From: Macropodus opercularis
Taxonomy: Eukaryota > Chordata > Actinopteri > Anabantiformes > Osphronemidae
Assembly (NCBI GenBank): GCA_030770545.1
Contig: CM061096.1
Coordinates: 8,227,501-8,291,500, forward strand
Length of the DNA: 64,000 bases
Reading direction: 5' to 3'
In this document: positions 32,028 to 45,798 of the stretch, in pieces
Position numbering within the stretch: position 1 is the first letter of the stretch
How the letters are laid out: the number at the start of each line of letters is the position of its first letter
Position numbers and translations under genes: made by a program
Notes under the pieces: model-generated
Seen by the model: only the letters and a program-made list of their open reading frames with translations
What the model was told of the DNA's origin: nothing
The model's database searches: none

Positions 32028-35000
32028 TTAGTTGCCTTGATACGTTACATTAGTGAAGGTGGATGTGGCTCCTTTATATAAAGGATTGTTTCCCTGTAAA
32101 ACACACAAACAAAAAATTAAAACAGACAGAAAGCTGTTTAAAATATCCCCATATTGATGTAAAACTTTTTATCTGGATAAAGGGACATTACACCTGTCAA
32201 ACATATCTACATATAATAGCGGTTAGAACTTATTTTGCAAATTGTTTGTGCCAGGTGTTGTTATTTGAGTGGATTTCTCACCGTGTCCCATTTGGCTTTG
32301 GCTCTCTCCTCCTCAAACTTTGTATACTCTTTGCGATCGTGAATTGTAACCAGTAGCTTCCAGATGAGCAGTCCAACAAGACCCAGTAGCAGAATGGCTC
32401 CGGCCACTGACAAGAGAACCACTAAGATGTCCGGACCCTCGGGGCATTCTGAGAATAGGAAAGAAGCCCAAACAGAAGACGTTAGTGTTAGTTAGAGTTA
32501 GTTTTCAATGAGGCAGTGAAGACCCATTGCCTAACACTTCATTGCACAAGTCCCTCATCAGTCCAACATGTCTGAGATGTGGCTAGAATGACAAATGTTT
32601 AATGGCCTGAGGATGTGACTAGATGCACAAGCTGATTCCCTGTTGCTGTAGCACCCCACACAAATATTGACATTGCACTGAAGACCACACGGCTCTGTTC
32701 TCATAAAGAAGCTTAACTGTTGCAGTGGCAGCTTCACATACATAGACACCGGTTTGTTCAGTACCTAGTGCTTTTACCACCAACAGAATGGATTTGCCAC
32801 TTTCCTCTTCATAATACTGGAACCGCACCACGCAGTCGTTCTCATCTTGGTATGAACAATTTACTCCATTTTTATCATTGAAAGCTGTGGGATACAGATC
32901 ATACAAACACAGGTCATTAAAAAATTTAAATAAATTCAAATTCTAAAACATTTAACAGTGTTTCAGTGCTCGATATGATTTAAGAACATGTGGTTGTTAA
33001 AGCAGCAACCGCCTTTGAGAGTATATTACACGAGATCATCATACTGCAGACGAATCACAGCACATAGTGAAGGTAGAGATACAAATTGTTCTTACCCAGT
33101 TTCTCCACGACTCTAATTTCATCTTTGCAGATCTTACTGCAGCTGTTGTCCTTGATGTACTGTCCTCTCTGAAAGTGCTGACACTCAACACACTCCCTGC
33201 AAACACAACGCACAGTTTCAACTTTTCTATTGCCTATAACATAATATTTTGTTCAAGTTATGTGCCAGTAGACTTTCCATCCATATAACGATGGAGCTCT
33301 GTGCTGGAGATGACTTTTGCCACTAAGAGGCAGGGCCTGAAGTCTACAAAGTCAATCATTTGGTTAGTGGGGGATTGTTTTAATTGGCCAGTTGTGGTCA
33401 CTTAGCCAAAAACAGAAGCAGATGTCTCAACAACTACAGCCACGCCAGAATGATTCCATGTTTGGCAACACCTTGTTTTTTCATTCTCTGCTATCATTGT
33501 GTCAAAACAATTATTTTGCCAAGGTTTTAATACCATTTCCATTCCATCTCACAGTCTGTAGCTCAGACTGAAGGTCAAACCCTTGCCTTTAGTAAACACT
33601 GGGTTTATTTGTAGTCTAGGAAAAGGTTCTTTGTTTCTGTAGAAGTGATAACTAACTTTTTTAAGGTGCAGGAGTCGGGACAGGTGGGACATTTCTGACA
33701 GGTAGCTCCATAGGCTCCGGGCTGGGTGCACTGACACGCCCCGCACTGACAGGTGCCTCGCCCGCTGCACAGCAGGCCGATGCTGGACATGCAGGTGTCC
33801 GTGCGCGTGGTGCAGTTACAGCTTTCTCCTTTCCAGCCAGCGTCACACTGGCAGATGCCACAGCTACACTTTCCATTATCTGAAAGGGTGAAGAATGAGG
33901 AGATTATTCATCGATGTATGATTCCAATGCAAATCAAATCAACTCTGTGTGTGTCTGTTGTTTCAGGGTATTAACTACGATGCCTTTGAAGTCTCACTGA
34001 AATGTTCTGTGTTTATTAATTGTTTTTAATCTCATGTCACTCAGCGAGGGACATGGCACTTTCCCCTTAATCATCACTATTCTAACAAAGGCAGGAAATG
34101 TTTCACTCGGAAAGAACAGACAAAAGTTTCCCCATCTCGTTACTAGCAGACACACACAAACACATCATGACACTGTGGTGAAGTGTAAGAAGCACAAAGC
34201 CAGGTCACTCTAGGAATAAATGCTGACATATTTATGAGGCAAGCTTTTCTCCAGAATTACAGAGAGAAACACGTGGCTACAGTACCTTACCTTCAACAAA
34301 GGTAAAGCCCAGACCTCAGCATTCCCAGCAAAAAACAGGATTTAGTCCTGGATGACTAAGTGCAAACTGTGTGAGTCATAGCCCAGCTGGCTCAGACTGG
34401 AGGAGTCACGACGTATCACAGTGGGTCTAAAGGTCCTAATTCCACGGCTCAAAACAAATCATCCAGTCCTGCAAAATCCCGGCAACAATTCCCAGTCTCC
34501 ACCCTGTCAACTACAGCCTCTCTCCATAACAGTGGTGGGATCAGACACGGCCTGGTGCTGCTGTCAATGGTTAATAGATACAAGCGTCACGTATGAGGCT
34601 GCAAAGTAACTGCTGAAGACATGTAACAAACAGCGAAGAGATGCCTTGTTCTCATTAGTTGTACACACGCACACACACCAAAGAGAGTTTTAAGTGTGAC
34701 ATCATCCTGCTCCCTCTGTGAGACTGCACAGTAATCTTTCCCATTAATCACATGCCTGAGCTTTACTAACTCCGAAGGTTAACTTCCATGGTATAAAGAT
34801 AGAAAGGTAAACAGACAAGTCACTGCTGGGCGAAGAGACAGAACAGAGAGATAGTAGACGAGAAGAATTTAGGCAAATTTCCTGCAGAGGAATGTAAACT
34901 TCCCTGTTTTCTCTTCCTTCGTATTTATGGGCCCTGGGGCAACGCTTGCTGCATCCTGCTCTGTGGCCCTGCATCGGGCCCACAGCTCCTCATCAGAGGA

Positions 35001-38000
35001 AGACATACAGCCACAGGGAAAACCACGGAGCAAAGCTTTTGGAGCCCTGGGTCATGGTTGCTGCAGTTGAGCTGAAGCAGGGGGACACTTGTTCTTGACG
35101 ACGGCGAGACGCAATAATCCCAAATTAAGCTCAGTGGACTGTCTTACACCAGATAAGTGTGGGGGGGTTGTGGGTGGGGTACTGGGTGAGTGTCTGTGGC
35201 CAAGGCCTGGGTGTTATCACTGAATGCCTTTCATGCCTGCTTCTTTGTTGAGAAACTCCTTCTTGTTGATACAAGCAGGTCATATTCCTATCATTAGATC
35301 ACAGTGCACCTCCGAGCCCTCTCCTTAATGTTGCGTGGTTAGTTCAGTTCCCCAGTGCCCACCATCTGTCACTGACATTTAGTGAGAAGCTTTATGGTTA
35401 GAAATGATTCATATTGTACTAAAATCTATTTCTAAACTCCACGAGCCTGGGACAACGTAATACCTGCAACACCCCCCCAGTTATTCAGTCCCTCATTAAA
35501 TTGCATTTGGACCAGAGTTTGTATGTGTAGCTAAACTTTGTGCTGATTGCTGTATGTGAAGCCTGAAGGTAACACTATTGCTCACTATGATTGAGCAACG
35601 CTGCACTTAAGTGTTCCCACTTGTAACAGTGAGCACACAGAGCATTGCAACACACTCCTGGCTTTGGTGCGGACCACAGTTCCTCGCTGGATGCAGGCAC
35701 TGGTTGTTCTTTTACCGTCTTTTAAGGAAGACAATGTTTACAGGTCTGACATTTGTAAGCATTGCTGTTTATGTTAGGCGGCCGTATGACGCCATTATTT
35801 ACAGGCTGTGTGCCGTATGCGAGCAGAGGCCGCCATAATAATGGGACATTAGTTTGGAGAAGGAGGGGATTTGATTTGCCAAGCGAAGCAACAGGAAACT
35901 ATGTAAACCAAAGTGTGTTTACAGACTAATGAACTTTGACAGCTCTCAGTTTTCTTAATTCTGCACAGTGGAAACAAACACTGCACTCAGACAGGAGGCT
36001 CAGGTGTCAAGACGCGAGTTATTTCTTTAAATCACAGACTGAAAGTGACTGGTAACAACTGGAAAATGTTCTTCTTCATCTTTCCTGTGAACAGAGAGGT
36101 GAAGTAAAAATGCGGCACTATTATAAACATTATTACTATTATCTGAATAATAGTGGTTTCATAGGAGGTAAAGGCTGTTTGGTTGGGTTCACACAGCTGG
36201 TAACTGGCATACGTCGCTAAATGCTGACGATTTGCTCACAGAGCTCTCTGCATATCTGAACAGAGGTGCTGACGAACTGTGTATTTATAATGTGTAGTAT
36301 TTGTTTAGAGAGCACTGAACTGACATTTGCTCTTTATTCACCTGTGGGACTGTTTGTTGATCAGTGTGCTGTAGTCCTGTCACTGAGTAAAGACTTCATC
36401 GCGGTTCATCGTGCTGCTGACACGACTACAGTAACAATCGTCATAACAGACGCTGTTAACGTACGTACTCACCAGAGCAAAGTGCCCCTTTGTAACGCAA
36501 GCAGTTGAAGTCATCGCATTCGCAGTACTTTCCCCACACCTGGCCGAACTCGTTTGAATGGCAGGAACACTGGCCGCACAGGCAGTCCCCTCTCCCGCTG
36601 CACACCTGGTCGCTAGACTTCTGTATGCAGTTGACGTCATCGGACGGGCTGTAGTCCTCCACCGAGCACTCGCATCGCGGGCCCAGTCGACCCTGATGAC
36701 ACTGACACACCCCACACTCGTAGCTCCCATTGCCTTTGCTGCAGAGGTGGCTGTTGAGTTGTGCATCTGCCTCACATTTGCAATCACAGGCAAAGTTCAC
36801 CGTGACCTCCAGGGAATCTTTGAAGCCTAAAGGCTTGATGGTAAAAGTGCGACTCTTCTCCTTAGGGCAGCCACGCAACTGAGCCTCGACACTGAATGAC
36901 ACCTATGAAGGAAGACACATCTCATCTGTGCGTACATACCAAAGTAGACAATGGAAATATCCACATGTCAGCATCTGAAGAAAATACATACTGTGTCTCC
37001 AATCTTAAGGCCAGAGCAGGACCTGACTCCCTGGACAACCTCACCATTCAGGCAACTGGCATTGAACATCAGATTTAACTCCTCCGGGACTCCCAGCAGC
37101 TCCAGCTCCACTTTAGAGCGAATTTTCTGCTCAGCATGAAGTTTCATTCACATATCACTGATATTACAATTAAACGAGTTTTAATGCTCCACCTAATGTC
37201 ACGAACTCAGGGTCCTTACCGCGTAGGCGTCCAGAATGAGCTGAATAACATTCCCGGAGTCAGCAGAGAGCGTTCCCACAGTCGTGCCTGGAATGAGCTG
37301 ACTGTATTCCTGGAAAAACAGACGTTCATTTTATAATTAAACTTAAATTAAACTGCACGCTGTGACACAAGCAGTACAGCTGCTTTACCTTATATAGTGG
37401 CACCACATAACTGGTCACAGCAAAAATTAAGTTGATGTTATTTTCTGACATTTTCTCGCTTAGAATTCCCAGGGAAGGGTAGTCCTGGAAGACACAGGCA
37501 GAAAATACTTCACCTCAGAAGAGAAAACACAAGAATCAAACAACTTAAATACCTACTTCATGGCATTTAATAATGTAACTACATGTCTGATTTTACCATC
37601 ACTGTAGATCTGTTGTAAAGGTTGTTGCTATCCAGGTAACACTGTCCGTCATTGGGCTGGACAATGCCTGCTAAACGTGCATCCAGAGCCGTATGAGTGG
37701 TGGCATCAGTAGTAAACACCAGTAGGTGTGAAGCATCCGGACGCCAGCCAATTTTATCCTGATGATGACGCACACACCAAATGAAGAGAAGACACTCAGC
37801 TCTGCCTATAAGGTGCATGTGTGTGTGTGTATCTGGTTACAATCTTTATGTTTACCTTGCACACAACAGCTTGCATGATAGCATCAAATCCACCCTCTGG
37901 AGCGTCTCTATTCCTGGAGATCTGCTGTTTCCCCACCTCCACAGTGAAGCGTGACACCATGTCCGTCAGCGACAGCACGTTCTTGAATCCAAACTGAGCC

Positions 38001-38839
38001 TGGCATGTCTCCTGAATGCTGTATGTAGTCAATAGGTGGCAGGGGAATAGCAAACCAGCAAAGGAGAAAAATCCAATTTTAAGTTGTTAAGCACAACTGA
38101 ACACAATATTAGAAAATCTCCATCTCGGAGCCTTCATATTCACCTCAGACGTGACTTCAAGGCATGTCTCCACTTACCCATAGCAAGGATTTTGGATCGC
38201 CTCAGGAGGATACATGTACATGTAAGGACTTGTGGTCTTGTCCACAAAAGCTCCAAACCCCATGCGAAGGTTGCTTGTGGTGCTGCCCATGGCTTCAGCG
38301 AGTCTAGTCCCCAAGCTGTAAAGGCGAGCCAAGTCATCTTTCATGGAATATGAAAGATCCATCAGATAGTAAAGGTCCACGGGGTAATCCTCCACCTGCT
38401 TCACCGACACGGTGAAGCGCTGGGAATCGCCTGACAGGGAAACAGTAGAGGACCAGCTAATTTACATATCGGCTCATTAAATATGAAATACCGTTATTGG
38501 GGCCCATTATGCTGTATACAACATAGGTATAAAAGCACCTGGTCTTAGGGTCATCTGAATTTTCTGAGGTCTGATCTGTGTGACATCACCAGATGCAGCT
38601 GAGGCCCTGTCGCTGAGCGGGACGTCCTTATTGACAGAGAGACTGCTTTTGGAAAACTCTACTGAATCCTGCTTGCATCCTTCATTCAGCAGGTTCTGCA
38701 GCAGGTCACAGCGGGATACACTTGCTCCGCCCTTCCCAAAATCCTGAAACGACCACAGAAATACACCAAATGCAAACATATATACACATGTATATGTTTT
38801 TTTGTTTCCTGTGTTTATTTATGTATTACTTTTTTGATT

Positions 38840-38899
<60 letters not shown>

Positions 38900-39976
38900 A
38901 AACAGAAAATGCCCCTACTTGTAGTCTGAGGTCAGGTGGTAAAGAAGTATGTGGTTAAAGAATCAGGCTCCTGTTTGAACATGTCGCGCTCAGCGATGGC
39001 TGGGAGGAGACACTATACTCGTGTACATTATGTACTGCGTGTGTGGCGTCTTACCTCCTGAAAGCACCACGCACAGCTGGGATGAACAGACAAGCACCGC
39101 TGACAAGTGGTGACTCCTTGTGACGTGCAGATATTGGAGCCTGTGACAATCACACCGACACATGCAGCAAACATTTCCTTAGCAAGGGGGCATCTACAGG
39201 AAACACTGCAGGGCTCCAGTCCTCTGTGACATGCAGATGTGCTCAGCTTCCTCAAACACTGGTATCACTGTTGCACAGAACTAGTGTCCACATGGTCTAA
39301 AAGGACTTAAACAGCCTGCATGATGAAATTTGAAACTGTTTACCCACATGGTACTGATTAGGAACTCTTTACTTTTTGTTATCTATGGGTCTATGGGTGT
39401 GGCTTCCTTGAGTTAAACACAACACACATCTACATGTATCTTGATAAACAGACATAATATCACGTCAGATTTTAACTTTTCACCACCTTGTGTGACGTCA
39501 GACTCCAACTCATCTGGAAAGAAGACACACGTAACTTGTCTAAAGCCTAAAGGTGAGGACTAAACGCATCGCATCCACCCAGCACATATACATTCTCAGT
39601 GTAATGGTCTGGATTTCACTGTGGCAGTATGCGGACCGCTTCTGCTCAACTTGTTTTGGGAAACATATCACGACTGAGTTTACTCCCATATAAGGAAAGA
39701 CAGCAAAGCCTCCAGAGGATCCGCGGAGTCTTTCCAGGTCGAATCAAACAGCACTAAACGACCTCAAAGCATCCATTCAATAACTATCCGTTCCATCATC
39801 ATTACATTTTACGCGTGCCTTCACAGACGCCCTGGACGTTGGGCAGGAACACGCATAAGCAGGTGAAAGTTTTAAAAGTTGCCCAAATGGGGGGGAAAAA
39901 GTCACTTACCGAAAACTTCCGATGTCGATGACAATAAGAGAAACAGTAACAACACGCGGTGTGAAAAAGCGACCAT
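32028..39976 (-). CDS. itgb3: Integrin beta-3 subunit
   Basis: Beta subunit pairing with alpha-IIb or alpha-V; binds fibrinogen, vitronectin and fibronectin on thrombocytes and other cells. Exons (high to low): 39976-39910, 39513-39487 (tentative), 39140-39055, 38743-38539, 38430-38178, 38018-37856, 37758-37597, 37484-37389, 37309-37220, 37126-36992, 36902-36473, 33879-33657, 33196-33096, 32884-32765, 32448-32282, 32093-32028. They join in frame to 796 aa (human 788). Visible: signal peptide (RVLLLFLLLSS), PSI cysteines, I-like domain MIDAS DLSYSMKDD, specificity loop CYGIQETC, cysteine-rich EGF repeats, beta-tail, one membrane helix, and a cytoplasmic tail with HDRKEYTKFEEE, NPLY and NVTY (human NITY), the talin and kindlin sites. 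Human beta-3 is the closest subunit I can recall (VEDYPVDLYYLMDLSYSMKD). Teleosts can have a and b copies; which one this is cannot be told here. Confidence 0.97.
33880..36472 (-). other. itgb3: Large itgb3 intron, no gene seen
   Basis: The 2.6 kb intron between the big cysteine-rich exon (36902-36473) and the next EGF exon (33879-33657). It is far longer than the other introns of this gene. No coding exon, RNA gene or clear mobile element was recognised. Confidence 0.75.
38841..38898 (+). repeat. Compound (AT)n(GT)n microsatellite in itgb3
   Basis: (AT)8 followed by 36 nt of GT and a short AT end, in the itgb3 intron between exons 39140-39055 and 38743-38539. Confidence 0.97.
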
Positions 39977-42146
39977 GGCTGGAAAGTAGAGGAGCCGACT
40001 GGCCGTGACGCGTCCGCGTTCCCTGTGGGGCTGTTCCCTGATCACGCCTTTCCACGTTCACCTTTACCAAGCGATGGGTCACAAGGCGCAGCCTCTTCAT
40101 CCGCCGCATCCAGAGCAGTTCGTGTTCAGGGAAAAATAAAAGGTTCACGTTGATTGGAAAAATGAGTTCATTGGAAACATGAAACGACGGTGGAGTGAGA
40201 GGACGAACTCGGGCTACTTTAGGAATAGACCTTATTTTGTTAATAGCAATTAACTTAAACTTAAATCCAGACGTGTTTGAAATGAGCGAATCAGTGGCAG
40301 ATTAATTTATTACCACAGTTCTGTTCATTAGTGGAGATTATCACGTTTCTGGACGACCGAAACGTTTGGCAAGACACGCAGTCGCTGTTTTCAGGGCATT
40401 GACCATCATCACCATCCTCCAGCAGAACGTCAGCAAAAAGAAGTAAACAAAACTTCTTCCTGTTGATTGTACCCTGCCCTCTACTGGACTGAAACGGATA
40501 CGGCAGCCAGGTGATGGCTGCACGAAATGTGGAAAATAAAAACAGTATGAAACCATGAATATTATTCAGTCAAATCAACTGACACAGATTGGAATTGTTA
40601 AATACTGAGATGAGCTCCCTGCGCACCTCACTGGATGTAGGAACCGGATAAATGTGTTACAGAAATCCCTTTTCTGATCGAGTGTGTGTAAAGTTAGCAG
40701 CTTCAAAAGCAAGAAGAAAAAAGAAACGTGAGAGACGTGTGATGGTGTGTATGCGGCTTGTAGAAGCAGACAATGCTTCTTATCTCGCCACTTGTTCATT
40801 TATTGAATCTTTATCCCTGTGCCCTGCTCTTATTCTCTGACTGGTTGCTAAGTTACTGCCACCCGTGTCCAAGAAATGCTGCAAGAAGAAATGACAGAAA
40901 TGGAGAAAAGTAGAAAAGATATAATAGTTAAGTGTTGTGCTGGCATTAAGCTCTCAGTGTGGGTGGACAGCGCGGGTGATGCACTGTAGGTAATCAAAGC
41001 CTCCCCCCTTTATTGACTGATTTGGATCTATTGGCTCTAAAATCGTACGTTGAGACTACCCCCACAGATGAACGGCATTTTAGGAAGAGCACAATTGTTC
41101 CACGTAAAACCAGCGACTGGGTCAGATGGCAGCCAATTAAGACTGAACAAGAAGCGAGGAGGAGGGGGCTGGAGGAAGAAAGGGGGCTGGAAGGGTCCCG
41201 ACCTGTGTTACAGATCTATCTGGAGCCCTTTAAGCTTTTCACAGAGTCTGAGGCGCTGTCACAGGGAGCCAATATCTGAACGCAGTCGCTCTCGGACTGA
41301 ATCAGCGCGTGGTTAACCACAGCAGGCTTAGGGTGTCCTGCTTCCCCAGGTTTAACTGGGAGACGGGATGGTGGGGGGTGAAGGGTGACTGCTTTATGAA
41401 ACATGCCGCAGAATCGGTCACGTGCGAAAATATGTATTTGTGATCTCCAGCTCCTCCTGACCTGTAGCTTATATTTCCGTCTCAGGGGAAAGTACGAATA
41501 CGTAAACACAGAGCTGAGGGCACAAAAAGGAAGAGAGGGCGAGAGGGCATTTCTGGTTCTGCAATATATATAGAAGACACCCTGCTGAATAGCATAGACG
41601 AGTGAACAGAAAACACAAGGCAGATGGTTTTAGTCTGCATTAGAGATGTGTCTAAATGGAAATGAGGTTAATGGGTAGTGACGGAGCGCATGCGATGCCT
41701 GCACTGCAGACACAGGGCAAGGTTTTGTTCAGTCGGGTCCGCGAATTCTGTCGTCTGTGTGCCCGACTCATTTTCACTGTCTATTCAAATGCACTGACTG
41801 TGCTCGGTGCATCCTGCAACCTCAGATAGTTTCACATCTCCCTGTAAAGCAATCAAATCATTAACACCTTAAAATAACTCTGACTGGCAGTGGCTTAGTG
41901 TGGGGTTGATGTGGGGCACCACGCTGCTCCAGCAGTGCAATTGGATTCAGTATCTAATTAATGACACAGTACGTGACTTCAGCATCTAGTGCTACGACTG
42001 CCACCGTATGCATTTCAGATATCGGAGCTAACATCTACAACATCCTGTCTAAATTCACGTTTCACTCTCCTTGTTGTTTCCTGGATTTTAATTGGCCACA
42101 TTTAAATTTTCTAAGACACGTGCAGGAGCAAAGGCTTCCTGTCAGT

Positions 42147-42197
<51 letters not shown>

Positions 42198-45100
42198 ATC
42201 TGCTGATAATGGACCATCATAGGAGGAACCTGTTAACTGAAGGTTTGGAGGGAAGTCTGCTCTACGCAGGTGGAGGGACTTATGGTGCACACAGCTTCCG
42301 ACCTGAACCTCGCCAGGTCATTCCGTACCACCAGGAACAAAAGGGATGTACAGGTAAGGAGCAGAGGAGAGGTGGGTGGGGTCAGACACCACCTCCTTGT
42401 TGCTATGGATATCTTGTCTAGTTTAGTTTGTGTTGCTAGGCTGCCAATTCCCTCATGTTAAATGGAAACGTTTCCCCCTCTCGCTTCCGTCCAGACACCC
42501 CATCACTCCCTCCCTTTCCTTCTCCTCTAAACCAAAATAACTTTACCAACCATCTGTCACTGGGCTCACAGGTCTACTGTTGCTTAGGAACAAGTCAGAC
42601 ACTCACATTCATGTGTATATATGCATCCTAATATGAATACAACTTCATATTCAGTTACAACTAACTTCTTAAAGAGATGGGACGTTGTATATCAACAACA
42701 GGTTCCTCCGTTTTCGGAAGCTTTTACTGCTTTTATGTGTTGAACTAGAAACATTTTTCCACAATATTTCAACGTTCATAGGTGTGATATCGCTCGAAGG
42801 TTTCTTCTCACTGACTTTGAAGCCACCTTCTTCATTGCTTGTAGTAGTTTAGACCCATTGGTACGTGTGAACTGCAGCAGAGCACTGGCGAACTGACAGA
42901 GAGAGTGTAAGTATAAGCTCCATAATCACGCTGCGCAGCACTGATTTACATGATGCCAATTAGGTTGTGTCAACCAAATCCAAAAGCTAATCAGATTATT
43001 TGATCTTATTGTCCTCTAAATGTTTGTTTTTCTGTTGTCAGCTGTTAATAAATCAGAAAAGCAACTCCAGGCTTATGAAAAGCTTTAGTGGATGTACAAA
43101 TTATTGTTTGTATATACGCTTGTCGTTCGGTGACTGAAAGCTGCTTAGGCAGACATCAGGAGCATCCCAAATTGAATTTCATGGTCTTTGTTTCTAGACA
43201 AACAGCAAATTAATCTGACAAGCTTCACTGACAGTCTTGGAAAGTTGTTTCAAATTATTTGAGGCATTTCAGTTTCCTGTCAAAGTTCATCTCTGCAACA
43301 GTTTTGTCAATATAAAGACAAATGAGGATAACGTGGGAAAATAAACATTTGAGTGCTTCTCTAGCTGTAAACTGGATTTAGGGAGTTGCAGCTATTTAAA
43401 CTGCTGCCCAGGCTTATAAGACAGTTTACTGCTAATGCCTAATGGCTTCCTCCGAGCCTGAGGGCTTGATGTTTGTCCTTCCCTGCTGTTCTCACAACTA
43501 CAAAAGAAAATCCACAGACATCCATTTGAAGCATTTGAATTTTGCGAGCATACTAAAGCATGTTTCCCATCAATCGGCTCATTTTCTGAGGCACAAAGTG
43601 ATCCTTTGTGTGGGCCACCGGGCAGATTTCCATCCATGCATCAATCTGGTCGTCTAAAATGGAGAATCTCACCACAATGATGTTTTGCGCTTCGCCTGAA
43701 TCCATTACACGCAGAATGTCAATACTGTGCTGACCTCATTTAAATCAAACCCCACATATAGTAAAATGAATAATGTTAAATCCAATATTCATAAAGCATC
43801 TTAACTCACCAGTTAATGGCTCCAGGCAGGCAAACAAGCGTCTTAAGAGCTTTTTTTTATTTGAAGGCACAAAATGGGGTTTGAAACATTGATTGTTATT
43901 TTGTCTTCATTAAATACAGAAACAATGAAAAACATTTCCTGCTGCACAATATAGAAAGAAGCACACATCAGGGCTGAGTCAACGTGGTGTAAATGTGTGT
44001 ACTACAGATGCCAACTCTTTTTAATGCCTAAACGCCCTTCTCCTTTTTGGTGATTGACTCATTGCTCAGAGGAAAACCCTACCCAGCTACAGTATTTCCT
44101 TTCCAGCTTTCCTCCAACACACATAAGTAAAGAAAAATAAAAATCACGAACCTTTGGACCCAAACAGCCTAACAAAGGGAAGGCGTGCTGTGAAGTGGGA
44201 GGGGCAGAGCTGAACATAAGCAGAGAGACAATGCATGAGAGGCCTAAAGAAACAAAAACAACATCAGCAACCAGCACAGTGTTACCTTCAGACTGTGCAT
44301 CAGAACCAGCCCATTAATGAAGAGCACATCCCCATAAAACAGGGACTTGTCTGCTTTTCGGTTGATTTCACCCAAACAGCAGGCAAGGGAGCCCAACTTT
44401 GTGATAAGTATTTGCTGTGGTTCAATCATAGTTTATTAATGTCTTCATTTTAAAGTAATAGCCCACTGGGCCCATACTGGCCTCTCTCCCAAAGCATAAG
44501 GCTCAGTGACAGTTTCCTCAGCAACAGGCATTAAAGTAAATATCTCTCAACATTCTTATTGTTTGGCAGTGCTGTAAAACAATCTACTCATATTGATTCT
44601 AATTTAGCTGGAGGTGTTCAGGCGCCGTACATCACTGCCTCTGCGCTGGTCGCCAACAGCAAATCCATGTGGTGGCTTTAATGTCAGCATCGCATTGATC
44701 CCCTGGAGCAAGAACATACAGTGATCATAGCTCATCAGCATCATCAACATCAGAAGCTGGGCAGTAGCAGACCAGGAAACGCTGACCCAAACGTTCAACC
44801 ACTACATAAAACCACCAGGTGGACTCAATGTTGTGGCTCCTGGCTGTACTGTAAGTCAGTATTAGTGAGTTAAATACCTTCCTTGTTGAAATGTATTTTC
44901 AAAACATGTTGGAATATATTCATTTTAGGTCCGTGAACCTGTGAATTGAAGGTGGTGAATTACTGGGTATGACTACATCTTTATTTATTTCTCTTTTTGC
45001 ATATGAGATGAGCAGTGAGGCCACATGACCACCCCTGGTGAGGAGTGGCTGTGTGGTCCACGGGGAACTCATCATCACTTTAAAACGCACCAGAGACTTG

Positions 45101-45465
45101 GCACAAAAGAAGCGTTCGCAGGCAAGAGCAAGGACTGCCTCTCATTCTACCAAAGGGAAACGTGTTTCGCTTTGTGCGCTCAGAGTAAAATGATTTAGGG
45201 GCCATAACATCGTGGAGTCAGAGTTGCGGAAACTTACTTTAGGTCGCATGTGACCGCGTTGCCTTTAGCAAATTAACTGTCTGGATCAGGGTCATTACGC
45301 ACTGGAGCTGTACAAAACACGATGCCTGACCAAGACTTTAATTTAGTGTTCTTTGTTAATTGTCATTTTCTAAGCATTATCTAAGCGGTCGCATGACGCA
45401 AACTTTAACTTGTACTCCAGGAATTGTGGTGACACCGTATTTTTGCTAAATATCCGCAAGGAAAC
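39977..45465. other. itgb3-rprml intergenic region
   Basis: About 5.5 kb without a recognisable gene. The left end should contain the itgb3 promoter and 5' UTR. It holds a (TG)n microsatellite at 42149-42196. Open frames such as 41013-41279 show no homology and no splice support. The last few hundred bases are the 5' flank of rprml. Confidence 0.6.
42149..42196 (+). repeat. (TG)n microsatellite
   Basis: 48 nt of uninterrupted TG in the itgb3-rprml interval. Confidence 0.98.
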
Positions 45466-45798
45466 ATGAACGTCTCCTTCTTCGACGTGACCCAGGACGC
45501 GCTGTTTAACGGGAGTCAGACCCTGGCCGGGACTCTGGCGACATATTCCGGCAATGACACCGACAACGTGGTGACCGGCGACGGCGGCGGCTCCCTGGTG
45601 CTACAGGACGAGCGGAAACTCTTCGTTATGCGGGTGGTGCAAATCGCGGTGCTGTGCGTGTTGTCACTCACCGTCGTGTTCGGTATATTCTTTCTTGGGT
45701 GCAACCTGATGATCAAATCGGAGAGCATGATTAACTTTTTGGTGAAGGATCGGAGACCATCCAAAGACGTGGAGACGGTCATGATCGGGCTCAGCTGA
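45466..45798 (+). CDS. rprml: Reprimo-like protein
   Basis: Single-exon gene for a 110-aa one-pass membrane protein of the Reprimo family; Reprimo (RPRM) is a p53-induced mediator of G2 arrest, and the -like paralogue is less well studied. The N-terminal half is variable and has three N-glycosylation sequons (NVS at 2, NGS at 15, NDT at 30). Residues about 57-82 form the membrane helix (VVQIAVLCVLSLTVVFGIFF), followed by the conserved cytoplasmic segment KSESMINFLVKDRRPSKDVE. SES and KDVE in the tail agree better with RPRML than with RPRM (SEG, KEVE). Linkage to itgb3 also supports RPRML, since RPRML and ITGB3 are close on human 17q21. The ATG context (gaaacATGA) is acceptable. The coding stretch is CpG-rich, usual for intronless Reprimo genes. 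Confidence 0.93.
   Translation: MNVSFFDVTQDALFNGSQTLAGTLATYSGNDTDNVVTGDGGGSLVLQDERKLFVMRVVQIAVLCVLSLTVVFGIFFLGCNLMIKSESMINFLVKDRRPSKDVETVMIGLS

Noticed and set aside
41013..41316. Two overlapping 88-codon plus-strand frames
   Set aside because: No homology and no exon structure; they overlap each other in different frames, as expected by chance in a GC-richer patch.
45466..45798. Assignment to rprm (reprimo)
   Set aside because: Tail residues SES and KDVE and linkage to itgb3 fit reprimo-like better, though the family is small and the call is not absolute.
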